A DNA stretch of 64,000 bases from Silene conica. Its lineage: Eukaryota > Streptophyta > Magnoliopsida > Caryophyllales > Caryophyllaceae. The stretch covers positions 44,745,705 through 44,809,704 of the forward strand of contig CM055315.2 of the NCBI GenBank assembly GCA_029255685.2. The letters run 5' to 3'. The position numbers and the translations under genes were made by a program. This document shows, piece after piece, positions 10,435-22,512 of this stretch; the first letter of the stretch is position 1; the number at the start of each line of letters is the position of its first letter. The notes under the pieces are model-generated. The model had not been told where the DNA came from. It ran no database searches and saw nothing but the letters and a program-made list of their open reading frames with translations.

Positions 10435-13400
10435 CTAACGAATAATCTCAACCTGTTCCACCATCTCCTGAATCATATCTGGCCCCAAAGTCACAACATC
10501 AGCTCGATCATCCCAACACACAGGGCTCCGACACTTCCTCCCGTATAGAGCCTCGAAAGGGGCCATGCCTATGCTTGCATGGTAACTGTTATTATAAGAA
10601 AACTCGATCAACCCCAGTCGATCCTCCCAAGATCCTCCGAACTCCAGTACACAAGCTCTCAACATATCCTCAAGAGTCTGAATCGTCCGCTCAGTCTGAC
10701 CATCAGTAGCCGGATGAAAAGCTGTACTCATCTTCAATTGGGTACCCAAAGCAGCCTGCAACTCCTGCCAAAATCTAGATATAAACCTCGAGTCTCGATC
10801 TGAAACGATGTCCTTGGGTACGCCATGCAGTTTGACCACATTCTGAACATATGACTTAGCCAATTCAGCTTTACTCCAGGTATCTTTCATGGGAATAAAG
10901 TGAGCTGACTTAGTTAAACGATCCACGATCACCCAAATCATGTTGTTGCCCCTCTGAGTCCGAGGCAACCCCACGATAAAGTCCATCGAAATATTCTCCC
11001 ACTTCCACTCTGGCACATCCAACGGTTGAACTTTCCCTTGAGGTCTCTTATGCTCCCCTTTCACTCGCTGACAAGTCAAACACCTCGACACAAACTCTGC
11101 GACTTCCTTCTTCATATTAGGCCACCAAAACGTCTTCTTGAGATCCTTATACAACTTATCACCCCCTGGGTGAACAGAATAAGGAGTAGCATGAGCTTCA
11201 GTCAGGATCTTCTTCTTTAGCTCGTCAACATTCGGTACACACCATCGCCCACTGAACCTCAAACTACCGTCGGTATGAATACTGAACTTGGATGCCCCAT
11301 CACCATTCCCATTTTCTACCATCAAACGCCACTTCTGGATTCTCTCATCGCTCTTCTGTAACTCCCGAATCTCCCCATACAACTCAGGCTCCACGGTCAG
11401 ATCACCAAGTGCATCCCCTTTCCGGATCATGAAAATTCCCATCTCCCTTAACTCGCCATGCAACCTCACTCTCGATCTGGCACAACTCAAAGCATGCACT
11501 GACTTCCTACTTAGAGCGTCAGCTACCACATTCGCCTTGCCCTCGTGGTAGACAATCTGCATATCATAGTCTCCGATCAACTCTATCCACCTCCTCTGCC
11601 TCATATTCAACTCTTTCTGGGTGTAGATATATTTCAGGCTCTTGTGATCAGAAAACACCTTAAAAGTGGCTCCGTAAAGGTAATGACGCCACAATTTCAG
11701 TGCAAAGACCACAGCGCCCAATTCCAAATCATGAGTCGGATAATTCTCTTCGTAGGTCTTTAACTGGCGAGAAGCATACGCGATCACTCTACCATTCTGC
11801 ATTAGCACACAACCCAACCCATGCTTTGAAGCGTCGGTGTATACTTCAAAATTATCACTCCCAACTGGCAAGGCCAGAATAGGAGCTGTTGTCAGGCGTT
11901 CCTTAAGGGTTAGGAATGCCTTCTCACAACTCTCATCCCAGATGTAACGGTTCTCCTTCCTCATCAACGACGTCAACGGCTTCGCTATCTTTGAAAAATC
12001 TTTGACGAATCTCCGGTAATAACCAGCTAAACCCAGAAAGCTTCGAATTTCACTCACATTCTTCGGACTCTGCCACTTAGTCACTGCCTCGATCTTGCTA
12101 GGGTCAACAGCCACCCCCTCTTTTGAAATTACATGACCCAGAAATGCCACTTTCTCCAACCAGAACTCACACTTGCTCAACTTAGCATTGAGCTTATGCT
12201 CCTCCAAGGTCTGAAGTACTTTCCTCAAATGATCCTCGTGCTCTTCTGCATTCTTGGAATATACCAGGATATCATCGATAAATACCACCACGAACTTATC
12301 CAGATACGGGCTGAAGACTCGATTCATCAAGTCCATGAACACAGCTGGAGCATTAGTCAATCCAAAGGGCATAACCACAAATTCATAGTGGCCATACCTC
12401 GTTCGGAAAGCGGTCTTCGGAATGTCTTCATCCTTTATTCTCAACTGATGATATCCGGATCTCAAGTCAATCTTGGAGAAAACCCCAGCTCCACTCAACT
12501 GATCGAACAAGTCGTCAATTCTCGGCAAAGGATATCGGTTCTTGATGGTCACATTGTTCAGCTCTCGGTAGTCAACACACAACCTCAAACTCCCATCCTT
12601 CTTCTTCACAAATAAGACAGGTGCTCCCCAGGGCGACACGCTGGGTCGGATGAACCCTTTCTCAGCTAGTTCATCCAATTGCTTCTTCAACTCCTCCATC
12701 TCTTTCGGCCCCATACGGTACGGTGATTTAGATATCGGTCCAGCTCCTGGTTTTAGGTCAATGGAAAACTCCACTTCCCTCCTCGGTGGTAACCCTGGCA
12801 CATCGTCCCGAAACACTCCCTCAAACTCCCGTACCACAGGTATCTCGCTAGTCTTGGGGGTTTCAGCCTCGCAATCCCACATTTGGCACAAGATTAGGCT
12901 TTCTCCTTTCCTCAAGCTAGACTTCAAGGTATTGACGGATATGAATTTGATTTTTGGCTTGACTCGAGATCCCTTGTAGGACACCCTCACTCCCTTGGGT
13001 CCCTTCAAGGAAATTTTCTTTTGATGACAGTCGATAAATGCCCTATACTTCCCCAGCCAATCCATCCCTAGGATCACCTCGAAACCTCCCAGCGGAAATT
13101 CTATGAGGTCACAATAGAAAATTGCTTCCCCGATTTTGATGGGTACACTACCATAGACTCTATTACAAGCTATTGACTCTCCCGAAGGTATGGTCACTGA
13201 GTCTGCGACCCAGTCGAACCTCTTAAGCCCCAAAACTCTAACATGGTCTCTAGACACAAAAGAATGGGTGGCACCGGAATCGAAAAGTACAAAAGTAGGT
13301 CTAGAGTTTACAAGAAAAGTACCAGTAACCACATGAGCATCCTCCTGAGCGGCCTGCTTTCCCATGGCAAAGAGTTTGCCACTGGACTTGACCCCACTCT

Positions 13401-14550
13401 GGCTGGCAGAAGATGTCCCAGCCTGCTGATTTCCTGCCGTCCCCGCCTTGTTGTTGTTCCCACCTCCATTGTACTGATTCTGATATGAACGGTTCTGATT
13501 GTTGTTGTTGCTGTAGTTCCTCTGGTAGTTGCTGCTGCCTCCAGACTTCGCACCCCCACCATATTTTGTCATGGGTGTGCGATAGCCACTGCTGCCATAG
13601 GACTGAGTGCGAGGTCCCTGGTATCCGGATGTAGGTGTACGATAGCCCCCGGACTGATTTCCCCCAGATGAACGACACACCGCCTGCTTGTGTCCCGTCT
13701 TTCCACAGCCGAAACAAACTATTCCTACAGAACCACTGCCGGAACCTCCACTCCTGAAGCTGCCCCCACTCGGATTCCTTCCACCACCAGAGGCACTACT
13801 CCCGAAATACCCACTGTACTTGTTATTACTTTGCTTTTTCGATCCTGAACCCTCAGCTACTGTTTCAGCTTTCCTCTTTTCTGACTTGGACTGTTTGTCC
13901 TTTTTGATCATATCCGAAAGCCTCTCCGCCGCCCCAGCCCTTAAATAGATATCACGGATTGTGGTGGGCGGAGCTGCAATCAGTCTCTTTTTGATGGCGA
14001 TTGACAATCCCCTCTCAAATTTCATGGCTAGCATAGCATCGTCAAATCCCATATCTCCCACATAGTGTACCAGCTGGATGAATTTCCTGTAGTAAACCTC
14101 TACAGTCATGTCCTCCGACATCTGGAATGAGTTGAACTCCTCCCTCAGCTTGCTCTTTTGGAATTCTGGTAGAAACGCCTCGTTCAGAACCCCCGTGAAT
14201 GCATCCCATGGAACAAACGCGGATCCACCCTCTATAGCTGCTTCCCGGAGTTCTCCCTTATTCGTGGTCCACCAGTCTCCAGCCATACCCCTCAGATAGT
14301 GGGCAGCCTGGTCTACCCTCAACTCTTCAGGGCAGTCCACCAACTCGAACAGGTTATCGAATTCCCGGCACCAAGCTCCTAACAGATGAGGTTCCCCCTC
14401 CCCAGTGAATTGGGTAGGGTGATGTCTTGCGATGATTGTGCTCATTTTCGCGGAGTCCATACGTTTGGCCTTTAGAGCCGCATTCTCAGCTCGTAGTTGG
14501 TCTAACTCCTCTTGTGTGATGTTAACGGCATTGTCTCTTCGCGGAGGCAT
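10435..14550 (-). CDS. Gypsy-2 gag-pol polyprotein (gag, protease, RT, RNase H, integrase)
   Basis: The start is the ATG at 14548-14550 (MPPRRDN), chosen because Gypsy-1 has the same start; the frame is open another 25 codons upstream. Domains in order, approximate residues: gag 1-270; CCHC zinc knuckle [14 protein letters not shown] about 277-291; aspartic protease with DSGATHS about 421; reverse transcriptase about 600-800 with FIDD near 755; RNase H with YTDASKHG about 903; integrase with its HHCC finger about 1100-1165 and core residues in DRDSRF (about 1250) and TDGQTER (about 1283). It ends at TAG 10435-10437, so the chromodomain is cut off unless the stop is read through. All catalytic motifs I looked for are intact. 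Confidence 0.95.
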   Translation of the reverse strand: MPPRRDNAVNITQEELDQLRAENAALKAKRMDSAKMSTIIARHHPTQFTGEGEPHLLGAWCREFDNLFELVDCPEELRVDQAAHYLRGMAGDWWTTNKGELREAAIEGGSAFVPWDAFTGVLNEAFLPEFQKSKLREEFNSFQMSEDMTVEVYYRKFIQLVHYVGDMGFDDAMLAMKFERGLSIAIKKRLIAAPPTTIRDIYLRAGAAERLSDMIKKDKQSKSEKRKAETVAEGSGSKKQSNNKYSGYFGSSASGGGRNPSGGSFRSGGSGSGSVGIVCFGCGKTGHKQAVCRSSGGNQSGGYRTPTSGYQGPRTQSYGSSGYRTPMTKYGGGAKSGGSSNYQRNYSNNNNQNRSYQNQYNGGGNNNKAGTAGNQQAGTSSASQSGVKSSGKLFAMGKQAAQEDAHVVTGTFLVNSRPTFVLFDSGATHSFVSRDHVRVLGLKRFDWVADSVTIPSGESIACNRVYGSVPIKIGEAIFYCDLIEFPLGGFEVILGMDWLGKYRAFIDCHQKKISLKGPKGVRVSYKGSRVKPKIKFISVNTLKSSLRKGESLILCQMWDCEAETPKTSEIPVVREFEGVFRDDVPGLPPRREVEFSIDLKPGAGPISKSPYRMGPKEMEELKKQLDELAEKGFIRPSVSPWGAPVLFVKKKDGSLRLCVDYRELNNVTIKNRYPLPRIDDLFDQLSGAGVFSKIDLRSGYHQLRIKDEDIPKTAFRTRYGHYEFVVMPFGLTNAPAVFMDLMNRVFSPYLDKFVVVFIDDILVYSKNAEEHEDHLRKVLQTLEEHKLNAKLSKCEFWLEKVAFLGHVISKEGVAVDPSKIEAVTKWQSPKNVSEIRSFLGLAGYYRRFVKDFSKIAKPLTSLMRKENRYIWDESCEKAFLTLKERLTTAPILALPVGSDNFEVYTDASKHGLGCVLMQNGRVIAYASRQLKTYEENYPTHDLELGAVVFALKLWRHYLYGATFKVFSDHKSLKYIYTQKELNMRQRRWIELIGDYDMQIVYHEGKANVVADALSRKSVHALSCARSRVRLHGELREMGIFMIRKGDALGDLTVEPELYGEIRELQKSDERIQKWRLMVENGNGDGASKFSIHTDGSLRFSGRWCVPNVDELKKKILTEAHATPYSVHPGGDKLYKDLKKTFWWPNMKKEVAEFVSRCLTCQRVKGEHKRPQGKVQPLDVPEWKWENISMDFIVGLPRTQRGNNMIWVIVDRLTKSAHFIPMKDTWSKAELAKSYVQNVVKLHGVPKDIVSDRDSRFISRFWQELQAALGTQLKMSTAFHPATDGQTERTIQTLEDMLRACVLEFGGSWEDRLGLIEFSYNNSYHASIGMAPFEALYGRKCRSPVCWDDRADVVTLGPDMIQEMVEQVEIIR

Positions 14551-15094
14551 ACTATAAAACAAGAAAAGAATGAGTCCCGACGTACATGGGTACCCATTGG
14601 GTTTAGGGCTATGTCCCCTAAGCATCCAAATCTATAACACTTATCATATAAAGTAGTTTTCTTCAATAACATGGCTCAGGGATCACATAACCGCATATCA
14701 CTAGACATGATGAAAGAAGAATTACTAGCATGTTTCAAATCTCTTAACATCTCACAACAATATACACCTTTTATTCAAACAGATAAAGATTAATTCATGC
14801 TCATGCCCCTTCCGGCTTTTCAAAAGTCACTTTATACACAAAATTCTCATACTTATCACCGTATGCTATTACTTTCACCACCTCTTATTCTACCCTTTTT
14901 CTCTCGTATATGCACTCTGGGTTCCCGGGTAAAACTGATAGGGACAATGGTTCGGTGTGAGGGGGCCCCAGACTCATACTTCCCCTTTAGTGTGCTCCTA
15001 ACAGTCCTATCCCGGGGTTCATTTTATTTAGACTCTCCTATATTCATTAGGTTCATTAGGTTAGGCCTGAGGATCGTTCGCTCTGATACCACTT
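14551..15094 (-). other. Gypsy-2 untranslated leader
   Basis: About 540 bp between the gag start and the 5' LTR. It holds the primer-binding site at its LTR end and no gene. It is related block by block to the Gypsy-1 leader. Confidence 0.8.
15080..15091 (-). promoter_or_regulatory. Gypsy-2 primer-binding site (initiator tRNA-Met)
   Basis: On the minus strand this is TGGTATCAGAGC, 3 nt inside the LTR edge at 15095. Confidence 0.93.
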
Positions 15095-16172
15095 TGTAAC
15101 ACCCCCATTTATTTAAGGGCCTGAACTAGGACTCCTCAGATAAATAAAGGTGTTACCATCTCGGTTTCCCGAGGCAGTAGACACAAAGGAAGATAAACAG
15201 TACTTTATATTCAATGTAAACTCAAAACATGTTCTTACAAAACCAAATAGAAAACTGTTCTGACAAAAGTAAAAGTACAACTCATGAACTCCTATCAAGT
15301 GGTCTAGACTCTAACAGGTCCGGGTCCATGCTTCTCCCTTCCCAGATGCTCCCATTGTCTTATACCTGTCAGTCTGCTCCCCAATAATTGGTTCATCACA
15401 GGTGATCACGAATACACAGGGTCAACCACGAGGTTGAGTAGAGTAAAACAGTAAACAAACCATATTACTAAAAATAGAAAGTCGATCATCTCCACTCCGA
15501 ATCACAAGACCCAATATCTCCGCACCAATCACAAGACCCATTATCTCCACACCAATCACAAGACCCATTATCTCCACACCAATCACAAGACCCATTATCT
15601 CCGCACCAATCACAAGACCCATCATCTCATCGCCTCATCGTTAACACAGTATTATATGAACGCACAATATAAAGATCACATGGTAATATATAACAACATG
15701 TTTGATATCAATTATGAACGGTTTACACATCATCAAACATTAGTAGTTTTCCCTACCTCAAACTGCAGAAGAAAAGGCAAAATGCACAACTGTTCTCAAA
15801 AGTGCTCCACACGAAAACTTCCACCTAAAAGTATATTATTTAATTAATAAACTCCCTAATTCTCGTAAAACATGTACACAATCCAATTATAGAAACTTCC
15901 TATATTTAGAAAGTTCCCAACAACCGAGTTACCCAAAATAGTAACTTCCAAATATAGTAGCTTCTAAAAGAAAACAACTCCTAAGACATAAACAAACACT
16001 TGGGTTTGAAATTCAAATTTAAATCCTTACCATAAATAAAATACTATACCTTAAATACTAATTATACTTGCCATAAATAAAATATTTTCTCATAAAAACA
16101 AATATTCCAAAGCCAAATAAAATAGTAATTATAATATTAATAATAATAAAAACAATAATAACAATAAAGATA

Positions 16173-16231
<59 letters not shown>

Positions 16232-17274
16232 CATACAAAACCATGAAACAACCTAGGAAACCCGACAGCCCCCTACCATCACGAAACAGCCGCCTCTCTA
16301 GCCGCCAAACACCCCTTCGAACACTAGCAGGCCAGCCCCCACGACACCACCGACAACACACTGCCCCCCTGGCACCACCAGAGCCTTCGACGACCGCCGG
16401 CGAGTCAGACTTTAACCCCCAAAACCAGGTCTGACTCCCGCCTGTACCTCTGGCAATGAAATTACAACCCCCATCGACGCAGACCACCACCAACGACAAC
16501 CACTGGAACCGCCACCCCGACACTCCCTGACGCACGTATGAGACACCACGGTGGTACCACCGCATCGACCTCCCCCGAGTCAACGGTGATACCACCCCCA
16601 ACCTCCTTCCCTGAACACATAACACAACCAACACCAGAACTCCTCACGACTAGTGGTGACAACCACCCCTCCTATTCCGACACCGACCCACTATAACCAC
16701 CACGACCACCACCCTGACGTCCCTTAACCACCCCACGACACATAACAACACCACCCAGACCATCACCACCACACACGACCCTTCCACAGACTCGACAAAA
16801 CATACAAACATGAACATAGAAACTAATGTCAGCCGTGTTATTTGTGCTTACCTGACTTCAGATCAAAATTCTGGGAAAACGTGACGGTGGTTATGGCCGT
16901 GAGCACACTCCTCCTCTTCTGTGTGATGGCGGCAGAGAGTTTAGGGTGTCAAAAGTGTATAGACTAGGTCAGAGGTGAGGTCTTTTTCAGTCTCAAATAG
17001 GCGGCATGAAGAGGGTTTAAACGAGATATCAGATTTTAGGACTGATGTAGGGTTTCGTTTAGGGTTTACTCGGTGTATGGGCTGTTTGTATTGCACGGAT
17101 AAAGAAGCCCAAACTCGTAACAAAAGGTCTCGTGCTCGAGCCCCAACTAGAGCATACAATACAATTAAACCATATAAACATATATATACTTATTAAGTAA
17201 TTACCCATCGTAAAGAAATCATCTTATCGACACAAAACGAGATCAATATCGTAACTAAAATTCGAGGTATTACA
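15095..17274 (-). repeat. Gypsy-2 5' LTR (2180 bp)
   Basis: Partner of 7591-9776. It has the same minisatellite (15487-15625), (AAT)n run (about 16167-16231) and termini. Substitutions against the partner were seen at nine places, for example ctctacc/ccctacc, agacagt/agaaagt, gaccagt/gactagt and ataacga/ataaaga. Confidence 0.95.
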
Positions 17275-17279
17275 ATTAT

Positions 17280-20200
17280 TCTATTCCATAGAATTTGATA
17301 GGAAGGTCCTATGCAAACATAAGATTAACATCTTAAAATTCCTATTAAACCATTATGATTTCTTATAAAGAAACTTAAATAGAAGTGATTTTAGTCAAAA
17401 AGTGTTGATTAAATCTTCTATTCATACATGGTTCTAAAGTCTTATTGCTTAATTTAATAACTTATCGTCTAAAACTTAAGGGTTAAGAACATGACGAAGT
17501 TAATATAAATTGGTAAATTGATTTGAGAAAATCATTATAACCAATATCACCTCACTTCATAGATATTAACTCCTATGAGGAATTAATTTGGAATTAATTG
17601 AAGAAAAGGTCTTCTTCAATAATAAATTCTTAAAGTGAGTGGGAGCTATGGGAAGACCAAATTTTCTTAAGTAGTTAAGAATAGAACGAGGTTGAGAGAA
17701 AATCGTGTAAGACACGAAGTTAGAAACTACTCCAAATTGTAAAGTCTAAGGATGTTGGAAGTATGACTCTAACATATTTCTTAGGTAATACTTATGACAT
17801 TGAGTTTTCATTCTACATTATTTGTATATGAGTGCAAATTGGTGAATCATGTTAGTAATTCCATTTTCATGTGATTGAAGTATGATAAAGGAATGACAAA
17901 ACCCGCTAATCTAAATGGGTATTTAGAGGAGGATGTGTTAATAACACAATCCGAGGGTTCTTGTGAATCCTATCGTCCTAACATGAAGAAAATCGTATGA
18001 CGATTTGTCAAGAATGATAAACGTAAATGGAACTAAAGTAGTTGCCACTTCATCTAATATGACATTTACATGTCATATTATGCTTAACCAAGTTTTGGAT
18101 TTAGAGTAATACACAAATAATAGTTATTATGTACAATTATCTCTAAATATAATTTGAGTTTTGCATAAAAGGTAAAAGTTTTACCATTACGCAATTGAAA
18201 CAAATGTTGTACTCAATGTTACCATGAATTGGTTCATGATTAAGCCATACGAATCAAGGTAATTATATTCCAAAATTAAGGTGGAAATGTCATATGTACC
18301 CTAAAACTTTAGTTGGTGCCCCAAAATTTTTCCATCATTACTCGATTGAAAGTCGCATTTGAGGTTAGGAATCTCATGGGTTATGCGAATCTTGCATTCA
18401 AAGCAAGTCATTCACCCTATAAACACTTTAAGGTGTGTACGTGAGTGAAATTTCAAATCTTGAAAGATATTTTAATTCTTCGACTGAGGAAATTAATGTG
18501 CAAGAAATTCACGTTGAGAATGTTGTGCATTGGCTCAAGAAGATGTTCTTGGAATTAGATAATGATCTAATTAAGCCTAGTAATTTACACCAAATAGATT
18601 GTGATAAAGTATCACAAGTTTACTTTCGTAAGCACGTTTATAAAATGCGCGAAAAAGTAATATTGAATCATATGAGATATGATTAAATCTTTACAATTGA
18701 GTGGGAGTTACTTTCTATTCCGATTTTGTCGAGCATTTATTTTTCCGCTATGTCATAAAGCATGGGCATACAAGTCATATGAGATATGAATAGGCAAGGT
18801 GCCTAAGTTGTAGCCTATTTCGAATGACAATATTTCCTATATGATCATGAGAACAAAAGGTTTGTGGCTCATGATGCTGTCTATAAAGAAAGGAGGATTA
18901 TTTCTTTTAGACAGAGTGGGAGAAATTATTATAGAGCCACAATTTCAGTATGATGCAATAGGAAAATGTTCTTCCTAGTTGAGATAAGTGGAAATTTCAT
19001 TCGAAAATTAAGTTGACGAGTGTAATGTTGTCTTCTTAGTGCAACGAACTTGTAACTTGTATAAATGCTTTATTTAGTTTCGACTCTACCTGAATCCGAA
19101 ATAGCTCAGTTGATTGGTGGAAAGGGTTTCGCACGCAACAACGGATCTATATTAAAATCGGATCAAATAATGTTGTTGGATTTTAAAATCATCTACGATG
19201 AGTTTTTTTTTTGAAAATCACAACCATCCTAAGAAAGGATGACAAGAGTTGAATTAGATAAATTGGTGGCAAAGAGTTTTCCACGCAATAACATGGCTTC
19301 GAGTTCAAATATTTTGACATGTTGGATTTTAAAAGTCATCGAGTATGAGCTTTGTAAAATCGCAACTATCCTAAAAAGGAAATGTCAAAAGGTTGAATTC
19401 TTTATTTTGATCATGTGATAAACATTTTCTGGAAAGTCAAGAAGTTATGTTTATACATGAAGTTTAGTGGGAGTAAAGTTATGTCTCTAGTCTTACATGA
19501 ATGTGACATGTTAGACATTATAAATGATAAAGATCATTATGAATGATAAAGACTTGTAAAAGGAATAAATACATCACTAGGATATCCTATTAATGGATAT
19601 TAGCGTATAAGTACATATTCTTATGTCGATAAGAATAAGGGTAAGTTCAAATGTTTTGAACTATAGAAATTGAATCCACATGCTTCCGTTGCAGGATCAA
19701 TTCTTTACGCTAAGATGTATTACCATTATCAAACTTCGTATACTTGGAGTATGACGAAATGTTACAAATCGAATTTGGAGAGAAGTCTCTATGTGTAGCC
19801 ATATAGCTCATCAAACACTACTGAATAAGTACTAAAAGGATGAAGTTAAAATGTTTGGATATTTCATTGGTTTAATTTACAAAGAGTTGCACAATACCAT
19901 GTTCAAAACACATATGGATGGTTAGAGAACCATTTTGACTACAATCATAAAGGAAGAAATCTGTTGGAGATATTCTAGATAGTAGAACAATGGAAGGTAT
20001 TCAAAAAATATGAGTACACTTATATCTATTAGATATAATAGAGGGAAGAGTCTCTCAGACACTGTGAAAACAGTGGGAGCTATTCTATTGTTAGAAAGCT
20101 TGTGTCTAGATATGGATCAAGACACGTACTCGTAAGGTTAGCATAATGAGATTATGCATAACCAAGGGAAATTATAGGAAGGTTATGTGAAGCACAAAAG

Positions 20201-21083
20201 TTATTAAGGCTTATTAACCAAAAATCTTCTTATAGGCTTAACATGATAAATCATGTCATCTCAATTGAGTTGAGATGTAATACTATACAAGTATGAATTA
20301 TAGATTATTTAGTAATTGATATGGTATCAATTTTACATATGTGATAATCCATTCATCATTTGAGTTATTTATAACTCACCCCAGGTCATGTCATATTCAA
20401 ATGGGATGGTAAGACCATATTGAACCCCATTAAAGTGAATTGAATTATCATGACCTCGCCCCTAGTTGCTTAAGTGAGGTGACGACTCAATGCAACCAGA
20501 TGTGTGATGTGATTGATGGCGAGTTCAATTGCCATAGAGTCATACGAGATGACTAATCGATCACCTAGGCATAGACATGTTAAGATACATTTGCCGGGCT
20601 AATGACCGCTGATAGAGCTCTGGCGTACTCTTATTAAAAGACTGCCTGGTCGTGGCGGGAGCATCTATCGTGTTTCACATGAGTCAGTTCTTGGACTAAT
20701 GACTGTTCTCTGAGGTGGCATAGTTTTCAGATTAACTTTGATTTATGTCCTAACACCTTCGTAACTGGGGTTTATAAGGACATATTTTGGGTTATGATGG
20801 GCTGTGGCCAGCCGGAAGGAATAAGTCGATTAGGAATTGTCCACCCCTTGTCAGGGTTGAACAATATCTCTAGGCCACTCGAGGAGAATAATAACTAGAA
20901 ATGCGTGGCCACGCTCGGAAGGTATCTATGGTAGATAATTCCGGTCAGTAGTTATAACTCCAGATCGAGATAAACCACTCTAGATTTTTTAATCAATTGT
21001 CGGCACGACCTGAGAGGACGCCATGCATTGAGTGGGAGATAGTAATAGGGCAAGAGAATTGGTAACACACACTTGTCTCGGAC
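17280..21083 (+). other. Copia interior, right part: no recognisable pol
   Basis: About 3.8 kb up to the polypurine tract. The longest open stretch (18435-18686, 83 codons) matches nothing I recognise. There are seven GTGGGAG words (17639, 18701, 18916, 19467, 20073, 21032, 21086), the last being the polypurine tract itself. A degenerate tandem duplication of about 145 bp lies at 19100-19400. The segment 20440-21060 is less A/T-rich and has no open frame. Confidence 0.7.
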
Positions 21084-21094
21084 AAGTGGGAGAT
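21084..21094 (+). promoter_or_regulatory. Copia polypurine tract
   Basis: AAGTGGGAGAT abuts the right LTR start TGTTGG. A near-copy, AGTGGGAGAT, lies 54 bp upstream (21031-21040). Confidence 0.85.
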
Positions 21095-22407
21095 TGTTGG
21101 AGGAAGTGTCCTCGACAATAGTGTGTTGACGTAATTAAAACTCATTTGAATGAAACACAACTGGGAGTGTTACTCTTTTAAAGTCGACTGATCAACATTT
21201 ACCGGTAATGATTGGCTGTCTAGAGTTTGACATTATCGTCATATGATGGTGGTGATCAGTTGATCCCTTAAGGTCATATCTTTAGGGAATTCCGTCTCAA
21301 TGGAATAATTAATTAATATTGTATTGGATGCGAATTAATTAATAACTAGAAGTTTTGGAAATAATTTTATATGACGAATATTTTTATAATGGAATTATAA
21401 TAATAAAAGTCAAAGTAATAAAATCGTTTTATTACTCGGTTTTATTTATTCGTTTGGGAAACGATTAAATTGAGAATGAACACGGTTGATCATAAATTTA
21501 CAAAGAGTTGTAATTAAATTATGATATTACATTTTTATACAATAATAATTTCGAATTATTAGTATAATTATTTAAATGTAATAAATTTGTAAATTATGAA
21601 TTCTAATAGTTAAAATTGCATAATTAACAAATTGGGTCATATGTTGTAAGACATGTGTGACATGTTACAAATTAACACAATTGACAAAGATAAAATGGAG
21701 TCCATTTTATCACTAGTTAAACCGTGTAAGTGTGTATGTGTAGCATCATAGTGTATAAAATAATGCACTACTCATGCATTAGCTTACAAGCCTAAGGTTT
21801 AGGTGTGTAAGAGTGTAAGAGTGTGTAAGGCATCTTATGAGCTTTTGTGTAAGATGTAAGAGGCCATGCATTGGCTTTGGGTGGCTTGTTTGGCCGGCCA
21901 AATAGATGAGCAAGCAAGCTCACTATTTCTCTATATATACTACACTACATACACTACATACACTAGTAGTTGTTGTTGTTTTAGCCAACATATTGATGCT
22001 TCATCAAATACTACAACACCCATTCTCATCTCAACTTAGTAAAATAAGTTTTCTAAGAAAATAATTATTTCCTATACTAATAATATTAAGAGTAATATTA
22101 TTAATATTTCTAGTATACTAATACTAATTTTCTAGTAACAAAATTAGTAATAGTTTGAGATCGGGTCCTTGATACGCACCTTTAGGAGACGATTTTTGTT
22201 AGATCGTTTAAGGGTAATTTCGGTGGCTTGAAGACTCAAATAATAGGTGATTATTGAGTATAAACCTTCTAAAACCAATGTAAGGACCATTACATCTTAT
22301 GATATCATCATGCATGCATAAGATCTATTTAAGTTTTATGACCTAAACTTAAAGAAACAAAACTCACATTAGATTTGAGTATAAAATCAGGAACTTAGTT
22401 TCCAACA
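21095..22407 (+). repeat. Copia 3' LTR (1313 bp)
   Basis: TGTTGGAGG...TTCCAACA. It is almost identical to 3669-4985 and is followed by the GTGTA duplication and the continuation of the CACTA subterminal array. Confidence 0.95.
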
Positions 22408-22512
22408 GTGTAGTGAACCGTCCTCTTATAAACACAACGAAGACGGTTGTATTTATAACCGTCCTCTTATAAATACAACGAAGACGGTTGTATTTATAAC
22501 CGTCCTCTTATT
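22408..22512. repeat. CACTA left subterminal array, continuation
   Basis: Further hairpin units of the type GAAGACGG - loop - CCGTCCTC, two of them as a near-perfect tandem copy (about 22439-22500). Confidence 0.85.

Larger units (their letters stand above)
7591..17274 (-). mobile_element. Gypsy-2: nearly intact Tekay-like chromovirus
   Basis: Complete LTR retrotransposon on the minus strand. The 3' LTR is 7591-9776, the 5' LTR is 15095-17274, and the 5-bp duplication ATTAT occurs at 7586-7590 and 17275-17279. It has a tRNA-iMet primer-binding site, a polypurine tract, and gag-protease-RT-RNase H-integrase-chromodomain in one frame with a single TAG interruption. Integrase before a C-terminal chromodomain is the chromovirus arrangement, and such domains are known to steer integration to particular chromatin. 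The LTRs differ by about nine substitutions plus microsatellite length, so the copy is young but not brand new. Confidence 0.96.
3669..22407 (+). mobile_element. Ty1/Copia-type LTR retrotransposon without recognisable gag-pol, interrupted by Gypsy-2
   Basis: The two LTRs (3669-4985 and 21095-22407) begin TGTTGGAGG and end TTTCCAACA. They are flanked by the 5-bp duplication GTGTA (3664-3668 and 22408-22412). A tRNA-iMet primer-binding site follows the left LTR and a polypurine tract precedes the right one, giving plus orientation. Excluding Gypsy-2, the interior is about 6.4 kb. It has no long open frame and no integrase or RT motif I can recognise, so it is a large non-autonomous derivative or a very decayed copy. 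The LTRs differ only by one C/T change and a 4-bp CATA repeat unit, so insertion was recent. Confidence 0.93.

Noticed and set aside
13301..13717. Glutamine/cysteine-rich frames overlapping Gypsy-2 gag
   Set aside because: Shadows of the gag Asn/Gln/Gly-rich region in other frames.
18435..18686. 83-codon open frame in the Copia interior
   Set aside because: No recognisable domain, isolated, in A/T-rich decayed sequence; not strong enough to call a gene.
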